Shown here one piece after another: positions 17,483 to 25,314 of a stretch of 58,323 nucleotides of DNA. The notes below the pieces were generated by a model. That model had not been told where the DNA came from. It did not search any database and worked only from the letters and a program-made list of their open reading frames with translations. The position numbers and the translations under genes are program-made. Source of the DNA: an uncultured Agathobacter sp. (GTDB taxonomy: Bacteria > Bacillota > Clostridia > Lachnospirales > Lachnospiraceae); contig CAKRLV010000014.1 of NCBI GenBank assembly GCA_934359755.1, positions 1 through 58,323 of the forward strand, in the 5' to 3' direction. How positions within the stretch are numbered: the stretch's first letter is position 1; each line of letters opens with the position of its first letter.

Positions 17483-18025
17483 ATGGAATTTTCAAAATTA
17501 ATTAACTTGCGTAGAAGCGTCAGAGCTTACAAAGAAGACTGTACTATCACCAAATCAGATATCGAAGAGATGATCCGCTGTGCTCAGGCAGCACCTACAT
17601 GGAAAAACTCACAAACCGGAAGATATTATGTCATCACTTCCGAAGACAAAATGGCACAATTTGTTGCCGGTACTCTTCCTGAAATGAACCAGAGTAAATG
17701 CACAAATGCTGTTGCCCTTATTATCACAACTTTTGTCAAGAACCGTTCTGGATTCAGCCGTGACGGAAGTCCTGACAATGAACTTGGAAATGAATGGGGT
17801 GCATATGACCTCGGTCTTCAAAATGCACAGCTTATTTTAAAGGCACGCGAACTCGGGTACGATACACTTATCATGGGAATCCGTGATAGCGATGCAATCA
17901 GAAAGATTTTATCTGTTCCTGATGAAGAGGAAGTTGTCGCTGTTATATCTGTCGGAGTCAGAGAAAGTGATCCTGCTACACCACCACGTAAAGAATTAGA
18001 GAAAATTTGTAAATTTGTCGACTAA
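17483..18025 (+). CDS. Nitroreductase family protein
   Basis: A 180-residue FMN-dependent oxidoreductase of the nitroreductase fold; members reduce nitro compounds, quinones or flavins with NAD(P)H. The FMN-phosphate loop RRSVRAY (about 10-16), the AAPTWKNSQ segment, the central WGAYDLGLQNAQLILKAREL helix and the MGIRDSDAIRKIL end are typical. GGAGGG lies six bases before the ATG. The following nth gene starts four bases after the stop. The protein is shorter than NfsA-type enzymes and fits the small SagB/YdjA-like class. The physiological substrate is unknown. Confidence 0.9.
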   Translation: MEFSKLINLRRSVRAYKEDCTITKSDIEEMIRCAQAAPTWKNSQTGRYYVITSEDKMAQFVAGTLPEMNQSKCTNAVALIITTFVKNRSGFSRDGSPDNELGNEWGAYDLGLQNAQLILKARELGYDTLIMGIRDSDAIRKILSVPDEEEVVAVISVGVRESDPATPPRKELEKICKFVD

Positions 18026-18029
18026 GATT

Positions 18030-18671
18030 ATGACCAGAAAAGAACTAGCCCTAGAGGTAATCAAACGACTTAAAACTGAATATCCAAGAACCACCTGTAC
18101 ACTTGATTATGACGATGCCTGGAAGCTTCTTGTAAGTGTCAGGCTTGCTGCACAGTGCACCGATGCACGCGTTAATATGATAGTTCCACAATTATTCGCA
18201 CGTTTTCCTGACATACGTGCACTTGCTGACGCTGATGTATCCGATATTGAGCAGATAGTCCGACCGTGTGGTCTTGGTAAAAGCAAGGCAAAAGATATCA
18301 GTGCCTGCATGCAGATGCTTCGTGATGATTTCGATTGCAAGGTACCTGAAAATATGGATGACCTGCTAAAGCTGCCAGGTGTAGGACGAAAAAGCGCTAA
18401 TCTTATTATGGGTGATGTCTTCGGACAGCCTGCCATAGTTACAGATACGCACTGCATCCGCCTTTCAAACAGGATTGGTCTGGTCGATGACATAAAAGAT
18501 CCAAGAAAAGTCGAAATGGCTCTGTGGCAAATCATCCCGCCTGAAGAGAGCAATAATCTGTGTCATAGATTTGTCGATCATGGGCGTGCTGTGTGTACAG
18601 CCAGGACAAAGCCTCACTGCGACAATTGTGTCCTTATGGATATTTGCCGCGAAGCCAGCACTAAGCAATAA
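18030..18671 (+). CDS. nth: Endonuclease III
   Basis: Base-excision repair glycosylase/AP lyase for oxidised pyrimidines. The 213-residue protein has the helix-hairpin-helix LPGVGRKSANLI with the catalytic Lys, the catalytic Asp in VTDTHC, and the [4Fe-4S] loop C-x6-C-x2-C-x5-C at the C-terminus. A TTG at 18015 is in frame and overlaps the upstream gene; I prefer the ATG at 18030, four bases after the nitroreductase stop, although it has no clear ribosome binding site and probably depends on coupling. Confidence 0.93.
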   Translation: MTRKELALEVIKRLKTEYPRTTCTLDYDDAWKLLVSVRLAAQCTDARVNMIVPQLFARFPDIRALADADVSDIEQIVRPCGLGKSKAKDISACMQMLRDDFDCKVPENMDDLLKLPGVGRKSANLIMGDVFGQPAIVTDTHCIRLSNRIGLVDDIKDPRKVEMALWQIIPPEESNNLCHRFVDHGRAVCTARTKPHCDNCVLMDICREASTKQ

Positions 18672-18690
18672 TACACAGTATTATAACTTT

Positions 18691-18777
18691 CAGCTCCCCA
18701 TATGAATAATAAATTTAACCAGCTGTTTTGTATCTTCACAGTTACGAAACACAAAGTATATTATTCACGGGGAGCTG
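18691..18777. repeat. Large inverted repeat between convergent genes
   Basis: CAGCTCCCC (18691-18699) pairs with GGGGAGCTG (18769-18777), and inside it GAATAATA (18704-18711) pairs with TATTATTC (18759-18766); the remaining 47 bases can fold weakly further. It fills the gap between nth and the convergent DUF1667 gene. It may act as a bidirectional terminator, although no long T run follows on either strand, or be a small repeat element. Confidence 0.65.
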
Positions 18778-18782
18778 ATTTT

Positions 18783-19148
18783 CTACACTTTCTCTACATT
18801 TTTTGTGGCAACTATATCCACTCCTGTATCTGCTGCATTCTTAACAAGCACATCACCGATTCTTACGGGTGCATTTACTTCCACAGACTTTAATTCATTA
18901 ATCACCTCAAATATTTTATCTTTAGAAATATCCTCTTTTGTCTTGCAGGATACCATAGCCAGTTTTCCACCTTTTATACGCACTGTAGATGTCACGATTC
19001 TGGTAGGATTCGTAACCTCTTTTCTTGCATATGCATCCCCACGCGGACAAGTGTTTCCAGTAACAGATACAACTGTATCCTTTTCCTTCTCAACTACAAG
19101 ACTGCAGCCTAAAGGACAGCCTATGCAGGTCAAATTTCTTGTCTCCAT
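18783..19148 (-). CDS. DUF1667 domain-containing protein
   Basis: A 121-residue protein whose N-terminal half carries a CxxC-type cluster, TCIGCPLGCSL (Cys 8, 11, 15) followed by NTCPRG (Cys 34). This resembles the Fe-S-binding start of molybdopterin oxidoreductases and is the standard DUF1667 pattern. In Firmicutes and Thermotogae this gene sits third after two FAD oxidoreductases related to GlpA and GlpB, as here; the complex is thought to oxidise glycerol-3-phosphate or a similar substrate (family knowledge). This member looks intact although both partners carry deletions. GGAGG precedes the ATG inside the end of the upstream gene. Confidence 0.88.
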   Translation of the reverse strand: METRNLTCIGCPLGCSLVVEKEKDTVVSVTGNTCPRGDAYARKEVTNPTRIVTSTVRIKGGKLAMVSCKTKEDISKDKIFEVINELKSVEVNAPVRIGDVLVKNAADTGVDIVATKNVEKV

Positions 19149-19149
19149 A

Positions 19150-20004
19150 CTACGCCTCCTCTATTCTGATTGTAATATGCCCTAACGACTCAAATTCACT
19201 CAATTCAGCCTTATTTAATATCACCTGCTCCATCTCACCAGGTGCCATGACAGGACGCTTTTTCCGGCCTATTTCAACGTCATCTGCATATGTCACTATA
19301 CAGCAATTCCGATACACTTCACCAACCCTGAATCTCACCGTCAGATTGTCTTCCATTTCCGTCGGACGAATATAGCTTGGAACAGTGTACCTTACGCCCC
19401 CTTCTGGCATAATCTCAACCTTCTTTGCATCATCACGCTTTCCGTCCTTTATAAAAGCAGCTGCATTCTTGCCGGCAAGCATAGCCTCCTGCGATACATA
19501 GTCAACAAGATCATGTACATGAAGTACATTTCCACACGCAAACACACCTTCCACATTTGTCTCAAGATTATCACTCACGATTGGTCCGGAAGTAACAGTA
19601 CTAAGCTTTACCCCAGCACCTCTGCTTCTCTCCCTGCATCCCATCGCAAGGATAACCGCCTTTGCCTCTATCTCAAACATTCCATCCGTGCGGTTCATCG
19701 CCGTGACTATCTTATTGCCATTGGTCTTAGACACCGTAATATCCATAACCATGGTATTTATCTTATACTCAATCTTTCGCTCCATAACCTGCTGCTCAAA
19801 TCTTGCTGCATACTCCGGTCCTGTAAGTTCTTCCTTGAATGTATGTAAACCAAATCCATTGTGAATACACTGGTTCAGAATTCCTCCAAGTTCCCGGTCT
19901 CTCTCAAGTATCAGTATGCTCTCAATTCCATTATCTCTCGCAGATACTGCTGCAGCCAGTCCAGCAGGTCCACCGCCGACAATTACCAGATCATAATTAT
20001 TCAT
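19150..20004 (-). CDS. FAD/NAD(P)-dependent oxidoreductase with a large in-frame internal deletion
   Basis: Partner oxidoreductase of the GlpA/DUF1667 set. It opens with the FAD-binding VIVGGGPAGLAAAV and the NQCIHNGFGLH signature, and ends with the family's C-terminal FACGNVLHVHDLVDYV and DUF1667-linked tail. Only 284 residues are present where intact relatives have roughly 420. The text jumps from ILAMGCRER straight to SRGAGVKLS, so the central NAD(P)-binding Rossmann domain is missing; the frame is kept. In relatives an R-(P/T)-RGA follows CRER and an ELS-(R/K)-x-AG precedes the C-terminal part, so the deletion probably joined two short AGAGGTGCT-like repeats. The protein is probably inactive or altered. 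Confidence 0.8.
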   Translation of the reverse strand: MNNYDLVIVGGGPAGLAAAVSARDNGIESILILERDRELGGILNQCIHNGFGLHTFKEELTGPEYAARFEQQVMERKIEYKINTMVMDITVSKTNGNKIVTAMNRTDGMFEIEAKAVILAMGCRERSRGAGVKLSTVTSGPIVSDNLETNVEGVFACGNVLHVHDLVDYVSQEAMLAGKNAAAFIKDGKRDDAKKVEIMPEGGVRYTVPSYIRPTEMEDNLTVRFRVGEVYRNCCIVTYADDVEIGRKKRPVMAPGEMEQVILNKAELSEFESLGHITIRIEEA

Positions 20005-20005
20005 A

Positions 20006-21105
20006 TCATACCTCCCAGACCTCTTTGTTATAACCGAATATAAATTTTGAATCGCCAGCATTTTTCGTAATATCAAACATGCTCATATGCAATTCGCGCT
20101 CTAAAATCTCCATCGTTCTAGGCAAACAAAATCCAGCCTGACATCTTCCCATTCCTGCTCTCGTCCTTCTCTTTATTCCATCCAGCGAACGAGCTCCAAG
20201 CGGTCTCAAAATTGCATCAATTATCTCCCCCTCTGTAATCATCTCACATCGGCAGATTATATTGCCATATTCCGGCTTTGCCTTTATAAGCTTATTTCGC
20301 TCCTCTATTGAAAGTGTATTCGGATTCAGAATTCCTTTTCTGATTCCTATAAAGTTTTCGTTCTTCCGTAGGTTAAGCTTATCCGCGATAAGACCTGCAA
20401 TCATCTCGCCTATAGCTGGTGCCGATGACAGACCTGGCGACTCTATTCCGGCGGCATTGTAAAATCCATCCACATCCTTCGCCTCACCGATTATAAAATC
20501 CTCCCCATCCTCATGAGCTCTTAGCCCTGCAAAAGATGTAATTACTGTTCTGAAAGGAATGTCTTTTACACTGAGTTCACTTGTAGCATAAAGTGAATTC
20601 AAACCATCAGCCGTCGTATTTACGCCTTCCTTATCATCTACGTCATCCGCCGTAGGACCCACAAGAAGATTGCCATGTACTGTCGGTGTCACAAGTACAC
20701 CTTTCCCCTTTTTCGATGGAAGCTGAAAAATAGTGTGGCTGACATGTGCTCCAGCTGTCTTGTCAAGAAGCATATACTCGCCTTTCCTTTTTCTAGAAGC
20801 TTCTCAAGTTCCGCTCCCGGCTGTTCCTTCGTCCTTACAACGAGAGAGCCATTCCTCTTAAAAGGAAAATCAAGTTCTTTAGAAAGCTCATCCATCATTT
20901 CATTTCCTCGTACATTAAGCCTGGCCTTCAGCGTTCCTGGTGTCGCATCAAAACCAGCATGAACAATTGCACTGTTCGCTTTAGATGTACCTGTACATAC
21001 ATCATCATCTCTTTCAATCACACATGCTTTAACATTGTACTTCGATAATTCCCTTGCAATGGCACTTCCAACCACCCCTGCACCTATAATTGCTACATCA
21101 TACAT
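20006..21105 (-). pseudogene. GlpA/GlpO-like FAD-dependent oxidoreductase, internal deletion plus frameshift
   Basis: The N-terminal part (from the ATG at 21103-21105, with AAAGG upstream) reads VAIIGAGVVGSAIARELSKY, the FAD-binding start of a glycerol-3-phosphate dehydrogenase-like enzyme, and continues normally to LEKLLEKGK. At about 20778-20790 it changes frame: the next sensible text, EYMLLDKTAGAHVS, is in another frame and runs to the end (20006) with the CRCEMITEGEI and CQAGFCLPR cysteine motifs of the C-terminal BFD-like [2Fe-2S] domain. Roughly 115 residues expected between the two parts are missing, and the join lies at AAAGG(C)-type microhomology. An ATG at 20771-20773 could allow the C-terminal part to be made alone. 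Confidence 0.85.
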
Positions 21106-21164
21106 ATTCTTCATCCTTTCCGGCTTAACATTATTGTATATGAAATCAAACTTTCCTGTACAAC

Positions 21165-21215
21165 AAAAAGAGCAAAGGAACTAAGCGAATTGCTTCGCCT
21201 AATTGCCTTTGCTCT
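21165..21215 (-). terminator. Intrinsic terminator downstream of the Ig-like surface protein
   Basis: AGAGCAAAGG (21169-21178) pairs with CCTTTGCTCT (21206-21215), with an inner imperfect stem around CTAAGCGAA/TTCGCCTAA, and a T run follows on the minus strand. It lies 76 bases beyond the stop codon of the 727-residue surface protein and points in its direction. Confidence 0.85.
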
Positions 21216-21290
21216 TCTCTCAAGGTCAAAATATAATCACAAACATATTTGTTTAATTATAATAACATCTAATCCGTCAAATTGCAACCT

Positions 21291-23474
21291 TTAACTTACA
21301 CGTCCACTTGCATAGCACTGAATTCCGTTTGTGAGATTGTAATGTTTCTCCTGGACATAAGCGCCACTGATTTTAAACCTAACACTCTTTGACCTCTTTG
21401 CTCCAAGGTTCATCTTGCAGTTATAGAATGTCTTTGAGGCAATTGTTGTATAGCCTGATGATGATTTAACATATACTGTAATATAATCCAGCTTATTTAA
21501 TTTATAGCTGCGTCCATTGACCATCATTGCATCTACTACGATGCTGTTTCCGCTATAATATACTTTCTTAGGTACAAACTCTACAGCATAGTAATCATAT
21601 GGATTTGTTGACTTATAGAATACAGCCTGATTTTTCTTAACTGTTACCTTACATTTGAGCTTGACTCCATTTCTCTTAGCTGTAATTGTACATGTACCAG
21701 TCTTCTTAGCTGTAATCTTACCGCTCTTGTTAACAGATGCTACTTTGCTGTTTGATGATTTCCATGTAATCTTACCACTTCCACCATATACAGATAAGTA
21801 TGTCTCCATATTGTTGTATGTAACTATTTTCTTGCTTGAAAGTTTAGGATTCTTAACTATTACTTTACATTTAAGTCTTACACCATTTCTCTTAGCGTAA
21901 ATATAGCAGGTACCCTTCTTTACAGCTTTAACTCTACCATTTTTGTTAACAGTAGCTACTTTCTTGTTAGAAGAAGACCATGAAATTCTTCCTGAACCAC
22001 CAGTTACTTTAAGCTTATCCGTTCCTTTAATATAAAGTTCCATACGAGTGTTTGAAAGTGTAGGATTAGATACTGTAATAGTAGCAGATGCCTGAGTACC
22101 AGCTGATGAAGTACCAATAATTATTGCACTACCTTTCTTCTTACCGGTAACAACACCATTTGCATCTACAGAAGCAACACGGCTATTTGATGATGACCAC
22201 CTTACACCGTCTCCGCCAGAGAAACTTACCTGTGCTTTCTGTCCAACATAAATAGAAGATGACGAAATACTTACACTTGGTGCAGTTACATGTACTTTAG
22301 CCCAACCTGTGCAATTGCCAACCTTTACTTTTATATCACATGAACCTGCACCTGTAGCAGTGATTACACCCGTAGGACTTATTGTGCACACATTTGTATT
22401 TGTAGATTCAAATGTGACATCTCCAATTGCATTGGCTGGTGAAATTGTATATGCAGTCTGTGCCTGATATCCAAGGTTGAGATAATAATCATTCTGTGTA
22501 AACTTTATAGAACTTGGCTTAATATAAGCATTAATTGTAACAGCCGCAGTCTGACCGTATGTATTTGTAAATGTAATAACTGCTGCTCCATTTCCTACTG
22601 CTTTAACATAGAATTTCTTGTTGTTCCAGCGGTCTCTTGTTACTGTAGCAACTGCTGGATTTGATGATGCAAAATTAGAATCACTTACAGCAAATGGACT
22701 ATCAATAAAGAAGACCTTCTCCTCTTCACCGCTTAAATCATAAGATGCTGCTGCAATATTCTCGTCTGTGCAATTACTATCTGTATACAGATAAAACGGA
22801 GCCTCTCCTACTGTTATTGTAAATGTCTTCTGGCTTATCAGGTTTGCACCATTCGAATCAGAAAAAGCCATAACTGTAAGAGTTGCTGTTCCCTGCTTCT
22901 TAGCTGATAATTCTACTAATTGATTACGTGTATTTGTAACACGATCAGGGTTTGCAAAATCTACAATACTTAAATCCGAAAGCGTATATGTAAAATACTC
23001 TCCACATCCTTCCTTTACATTAAATGTCTTAGTGTAATGCTCTTTCATCGAAAGGTCAGACTCTTTCAAATCTAATGGATAATATGCTTTTATAGTGAAT
23101 GCAGATCGGAAAACAGTGTGTCCGTCATCGTAATATCCATATACCGTAAATTCATCAAGTAGGAGGCTATCTGAGATACTAATAGTAACCGATTGACCCT
23201 TTGAACTTCCTACAATTTCGGCACCTGCCCCCCCTTCCCGTATTTCCCATTTTATGCTATGATTAGAATACACTGTAATTGTACTGTTCATCACAACACC
23301 TACAGATGATATAGGTGACACACTATCTGGATTAGTAAAGAAATATACCCTTCTATCTTGCGAGTAATCTGTTCCAGCTTTAACATTTGTCAAATCCCCA
23401 GTCACAATAGTGGTAAATACCATTGTAAATGCAAGGATAAAACAAATGATTCTCTTGGTTAATTTGTTTTCCAT
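21291..23474 (-). CDS. Secreted protein with bacterial Ig-like (Big_2) domains
   Basis: A 727-residue exported protein. Residues 1-33 form a signal peptide (charged KLTKR, then a hydrophobic core, then VKAGTD). Beta-rich repeats follow, with the Big_2 pattern SSNxxVATVxxxGxVxAxxxGxxxI repeated at least five times; the last two full copies (about 490-640) are close relatives of each other, each ending TAKRNGVKLKCKV-like. The C-terminal 90 residues are a separate domain. There is no LPxTG motif or transmembrane tail, so it is released or held non-covalently. Likely role: adhesion or wall association (inference). It has a good promoter (23519-23547), GGGAGG before the ATG and its own terminator, so it is monocistronic. 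Confidence 0.88.
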   Translation of the reverse strand: MENKLTKRIICFILAFTMVFTTIVTGDLTNVKAGTDYSQDRRVYFFTNPDSVSPISSVGVVMNSTITVYSNHSIKWEIREGGAGAEIVGSSKGQSVTISISDSLLLDEFTVYGYYDDGHTVFRSAFTIKAYYPLDLKESDLSMKEHYTKTFNVKEGCGEYFTYTLSDLSIVDFANPDRVTNTRNQLVELSAKKQGTATLTVMAFSDSNGANLISQKTFTITVGEAPFYLYTDSNCTDENIAAASYDLSGEEEKVFFIDSPFAVSDSNFASSNPAVATVTRDRWNNKKFYVKAVGNGAAVITFTNTYGQTAAVTINAYIKPSSIKFTQNDYYLNLGYQAQTAYTISPANAIGDVTFESTNTNVCTISPTGVITATGAGSCDIKVKVGNCTGWAKVHVTAPSVSISSSSIYVGQKAQVSFSGGDGVRWSSSNSRVASVDANGVVTGKKKGSAIIIGTSSAGTQASATITVSNPTLSNTRMELYIKGTDKLKVTGGSGRISWSSSNKKVATVNKNGRVKAVKKGTCYIYAKRNGVRLKCKVIVKNPKLSSKKIVTYNNMETYLSVYGGSGKITWKSSNSKVASVNKSGKITAKKTGTCTITAKRNGVKLKCKVTVKKNQAVFYKSTNPYDYYAVEFVPKKVYYSGNSIVVDAMMVNGRSYKLNKLDYITVYVKSSSGYTTIASKTFYNCKMNLGAKRSKSVRFKISGAYVQEKHYNLTNGIQCYASGRVS

Positions 23475-23518
23475 TTTGTTTCCTCCCTATTCTCTTGGCT
23501 TTAAAAACCATTTATAAA

Positions 23519-23547
23519 AGTATAACAAATCAGGCTACATCTTTCAA
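23519..23547 (-). promoter_or_regulatory. Promoter of the Ig-like surface protein gene
   Basis: On the minus strand TTGAAA (23542-23547) and TATACT (23519-23524) are 17 bases apart, about 45 bases before the start codon. Confidence 0.72.
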
Positions 23548-23647
23548 GGTTTTCTGCGACTATTTTCCTAATTCTCATATATATTTGCTCTAATCCTCAT
23601 ATCCATGCAAATTCATTTCCATTCACCCAAAAAGCAAGTAATATATT

Positions 23648-23676
23648 CTGCCATATTCCTGCAAATAAGTTATAAT
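23648..23676 (+). promoter_or_regulatory. Probable promoter of the glpP remnant
   Basis: A perfect TATAAT (23671-23676) has CTGCCA (23648-23653) 17 bases upstream, a four-of-six match to the -35 consensus. It lies 32 bases before the glpP ATG, so the broken gene may still be transcribed. Confidence 0.5.
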
Positions 23677-23708
23677 CATAAGTAGAAAACATTTACAAGG
23701 GGGATTAT

Positions 23709-24166
23709 ATGAATCAGGAATTTAAAGACGCACTCGATGATTCACCTATCATCGCCGCAATCAAAGATAACAACGGTCTGAAGAAATGCCTGACCAGCAG
23801 CAGTTCTGTGATTTTTATTCTGTATGGAGATATCTGTAATATCAGCGATATCGTTGATGAGGTCAAAAAGGCTGGAAAAATAGCTATGGTGCATATCGAC
23901 CTGATAAACGGACTTAGTTCCAAAGAAATCACTGTCGACTTCATTAAAAAGTACACAAACGCGGACGGAATAATTTCCACAAAACCAACACTCATAAAAC
24001 GTGCGCGTGAATTATCTCTATACACTATTCTTCGTCTGTTTGTAATTGATTCAATGGCATATGAGAAGCAGGCGGGCTTGTCTCTGACAAAAAGGATATA
24101 TTTGAGATACTTGACGCTGGTGCAACATGTATTTCTTCCAGCAACGAAGAGGTGTGGTTTCTGTAA
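23709..24166 (+). pseudogene. glpP: Glycerol-3-phosphate-responsive antiterminator GlpP, internal deletion with frameshift
   Basis: The first ~118 codons read as GlpP: SPIIAAIKD, VIFILYGDI, VHIDLINGLS, ADGIISTK, FVIDSMAYE. After AYE (about 24063-24070) the frame changes. The expected C-terminus, AGGLVSDKKDIFEILDAGA then CISSSNEEVWFL and stop, is present in another frame and ends at 24166. From family length about 35-40 residues are missing at the junction. Read straight on, the gene makes a 170-residue product with an unrelated tail. GlpP binds leader RNA of glycerol-utilisation genes and prevents termination when glycerol-3-phosphate is present; this copy lacks part of the TIM-like barrel and is presumably dead. 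Confidence 0.88.
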
Positions 24167-24170
24167 AAAG

Positions 24171-24210
24171 GGAAATAGCCCCAATGCACTTAGGCAATGG
24201 AGCTATTTCC
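24171..24210. repeat. Hairpin after the glpP remnant
   Basis: GGAAATAGC (24171-24179) pairs with GCTATTTCC (24202-24210), extended inward by CCAaTG/CAaTGG. On the minus strand it is followed by CCCTTTTT, so it is terminator-shaped toward the minus side and may end transcripts reading through murI. On the plus side it stands directly before GAGGAG and a 33-codon frame. Confidence 0.6.
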
Positions 24211-24223
24211 GAGGAGTTTAGTT

Positions 24224-24325
24224 ATGAAAATGTTTATTAATAAAAAGGGAATAATGCAAAGGGATGTCTCCCTTGCAAGTAATAATATATATGGGAAATA
24301 TGTCCCAGATATGTACTCGTTATAA
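24224..24325 (+). CDS. Possible 33-residue peptide of unknown origin
   Basis: An ATG at 24224 with GAGGAG seven bases upstream opens a 33-codon frame beginning MKMFINKKGIMQRDVSL. I do not recognise it. It follows the glpP remnant and could be the stub of a decayed gene. The good ribosome binding site is the only positive evidence. Confidence 0.3.
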   Translation: MKMFINKKGIMQRDVSLASNNIYGKYVPDMYSL

Positions 24326-24418
24326 AAAAAATATAAACTATAAAGTTTTTATTTTATATTTTTTTTATAATTTACTCATTACTTTAACATTCGACCTTCA
24401 AATCTGCAATTTCAATCA

Positions 24419-25201
24419 TTATGATTTTAGCAGCCTCCAGAACAATTCTTCCTTATCTGAATCGTGACAACTGTTCCTGAAATCAACTTTTCCAACACCA
24501 TCACGTTCACAAAGCAAATCTGCCTCTTTAAGTCTTCGTCTCATCTCCCGTGCAGTTCCACCGCCGCCATCAAAGATCTGTACACCGTCCCCAAGAGTCT
24601 TCTTTATCATATTCTTCACAAACGGATAGTGTGTACATCCAAGCACTGCCGCATCTACAGGATTGTGTCTGTACTCAAATAATAATTCTGTGAGATACTT
24701 CTGCAAATCTACCCCATCTAAATCACCACGCTCTACAAAATCCATAAGTCCTGGACATGGGAGAGGTATAATTTCTCCCTGGTCATGATATTTATCCATA
24801 AGCTTATGAAATTTCTGTTCCCTGATTGTCATAGGAGTTGCCATAACCAGCACCCTGGGATGTTCCTTCGACTGTACTGCCGGTTTTACCGCTGGTTCTA
24901 TTCCAACTATAGGAATATACGGATATGTCTCACGAAGTATGCGCACCGCTGCGCTTGTCGCTGTATTGCATGCCACCACAAGCCCCTTTGCTCCATTCTC
25001 AAACAGCCACTCTGCATGCTGACATGTAAGCTTACGCACCTCATCCGTAGTCTTAATTCCATATGGCGCATTTGCCGAATCACCAAAATATATATAATTT
25101 TCATTTGGCATAATCTTGATTAATTCTCTAAGAACACTCACACCGCCAAGACCTGAATCAAATACAGCTATAGGATTTTCTTTTTTCAAGGTAAATAACA
25201 T
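24419..25201 (-). CDS. murI: Glutamate racemase
   Basis: Interconverts L- and D-glutamate, supplying D-Glu for peptidoglycan stems. The 260-residue protein has the substrate-binding FDSGLGGVSVL near the N-terminus, GDSANAPYG, and the two catalytic cysteines in ACNTATS (about residue 75) and GCTHYPF (about 185). The start has an AAAGGAAG site upstream. It stands alone on the minus strand, divergent from the YvyF-like gene. Confidence 0.95.
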   Translation of the reverse strand: MLFTLKKENPIAVFDSGLGGVSVLRELIKIMPNENYIYFGDSANAPYGIKTTDEVRKLTCQHAEWLFENGAKGLVVACNTATSAAVRILRETYPYIPIVGIEPAVKPAVQSKEHPRVLVMATPMTIREQKFHKLMDKYHDQGEIIPLPCPGLMDFVERGDLDGVDLQKYLTELLFEYRHNPVDAAVLGCTHYPFVKNMIKKTLGDGVQIFDGGGGTAREMRRRLKEADLLCERDGVGKVDFRNSCHDSDKEELFWRLLKS

Positions 25202-25222
25202 ATCCTGTACTTCCTTTCCATA

Positions 25223-25251
25223 TTTTACATCGTAAAATTATGTGATATAAT
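25223..25251 (+). promoter_or_regulatory. Promoter of the YvyF-like gene with a dyad over the -35 box
   Basis: TTTACA (25224-25229) and TATAAT (25246-25251) are 16 bases apart. The perfect dyad TTTTACatcGTAAAA (25223-25237) covers the -35 element, a usual place for a repressor operator. It lies in the 113-base divergent gap to murI. Confidence 0.6.
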
Positions 25252-25314
25252 ATCAACTATAAAGACTTTAGTTTGTACAGTCTTTATATAATACGTATTA
25301 AAGAGGGTTTCATT

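Noticed and set aside
18107..18553. 148-residue open frame antisense to nth
   Set aside because: Shadow of the conserved endonuclease III frame with no start signal.
20006..20773. Independent 255-residue oxidoreductase gene
   Set aside because: It lacks the FAD-binding start and continues the family alignment of the upstream fragment; it is the C-terminal part of a broken gene, although internal initiation cannot be excluded.
24302..24418. Strong terminator for murI
   Set aside because: The region is very AT-rich with T and A runs but only short, weak stems; the nearest good minus-side hairpin is at 24171-24210.
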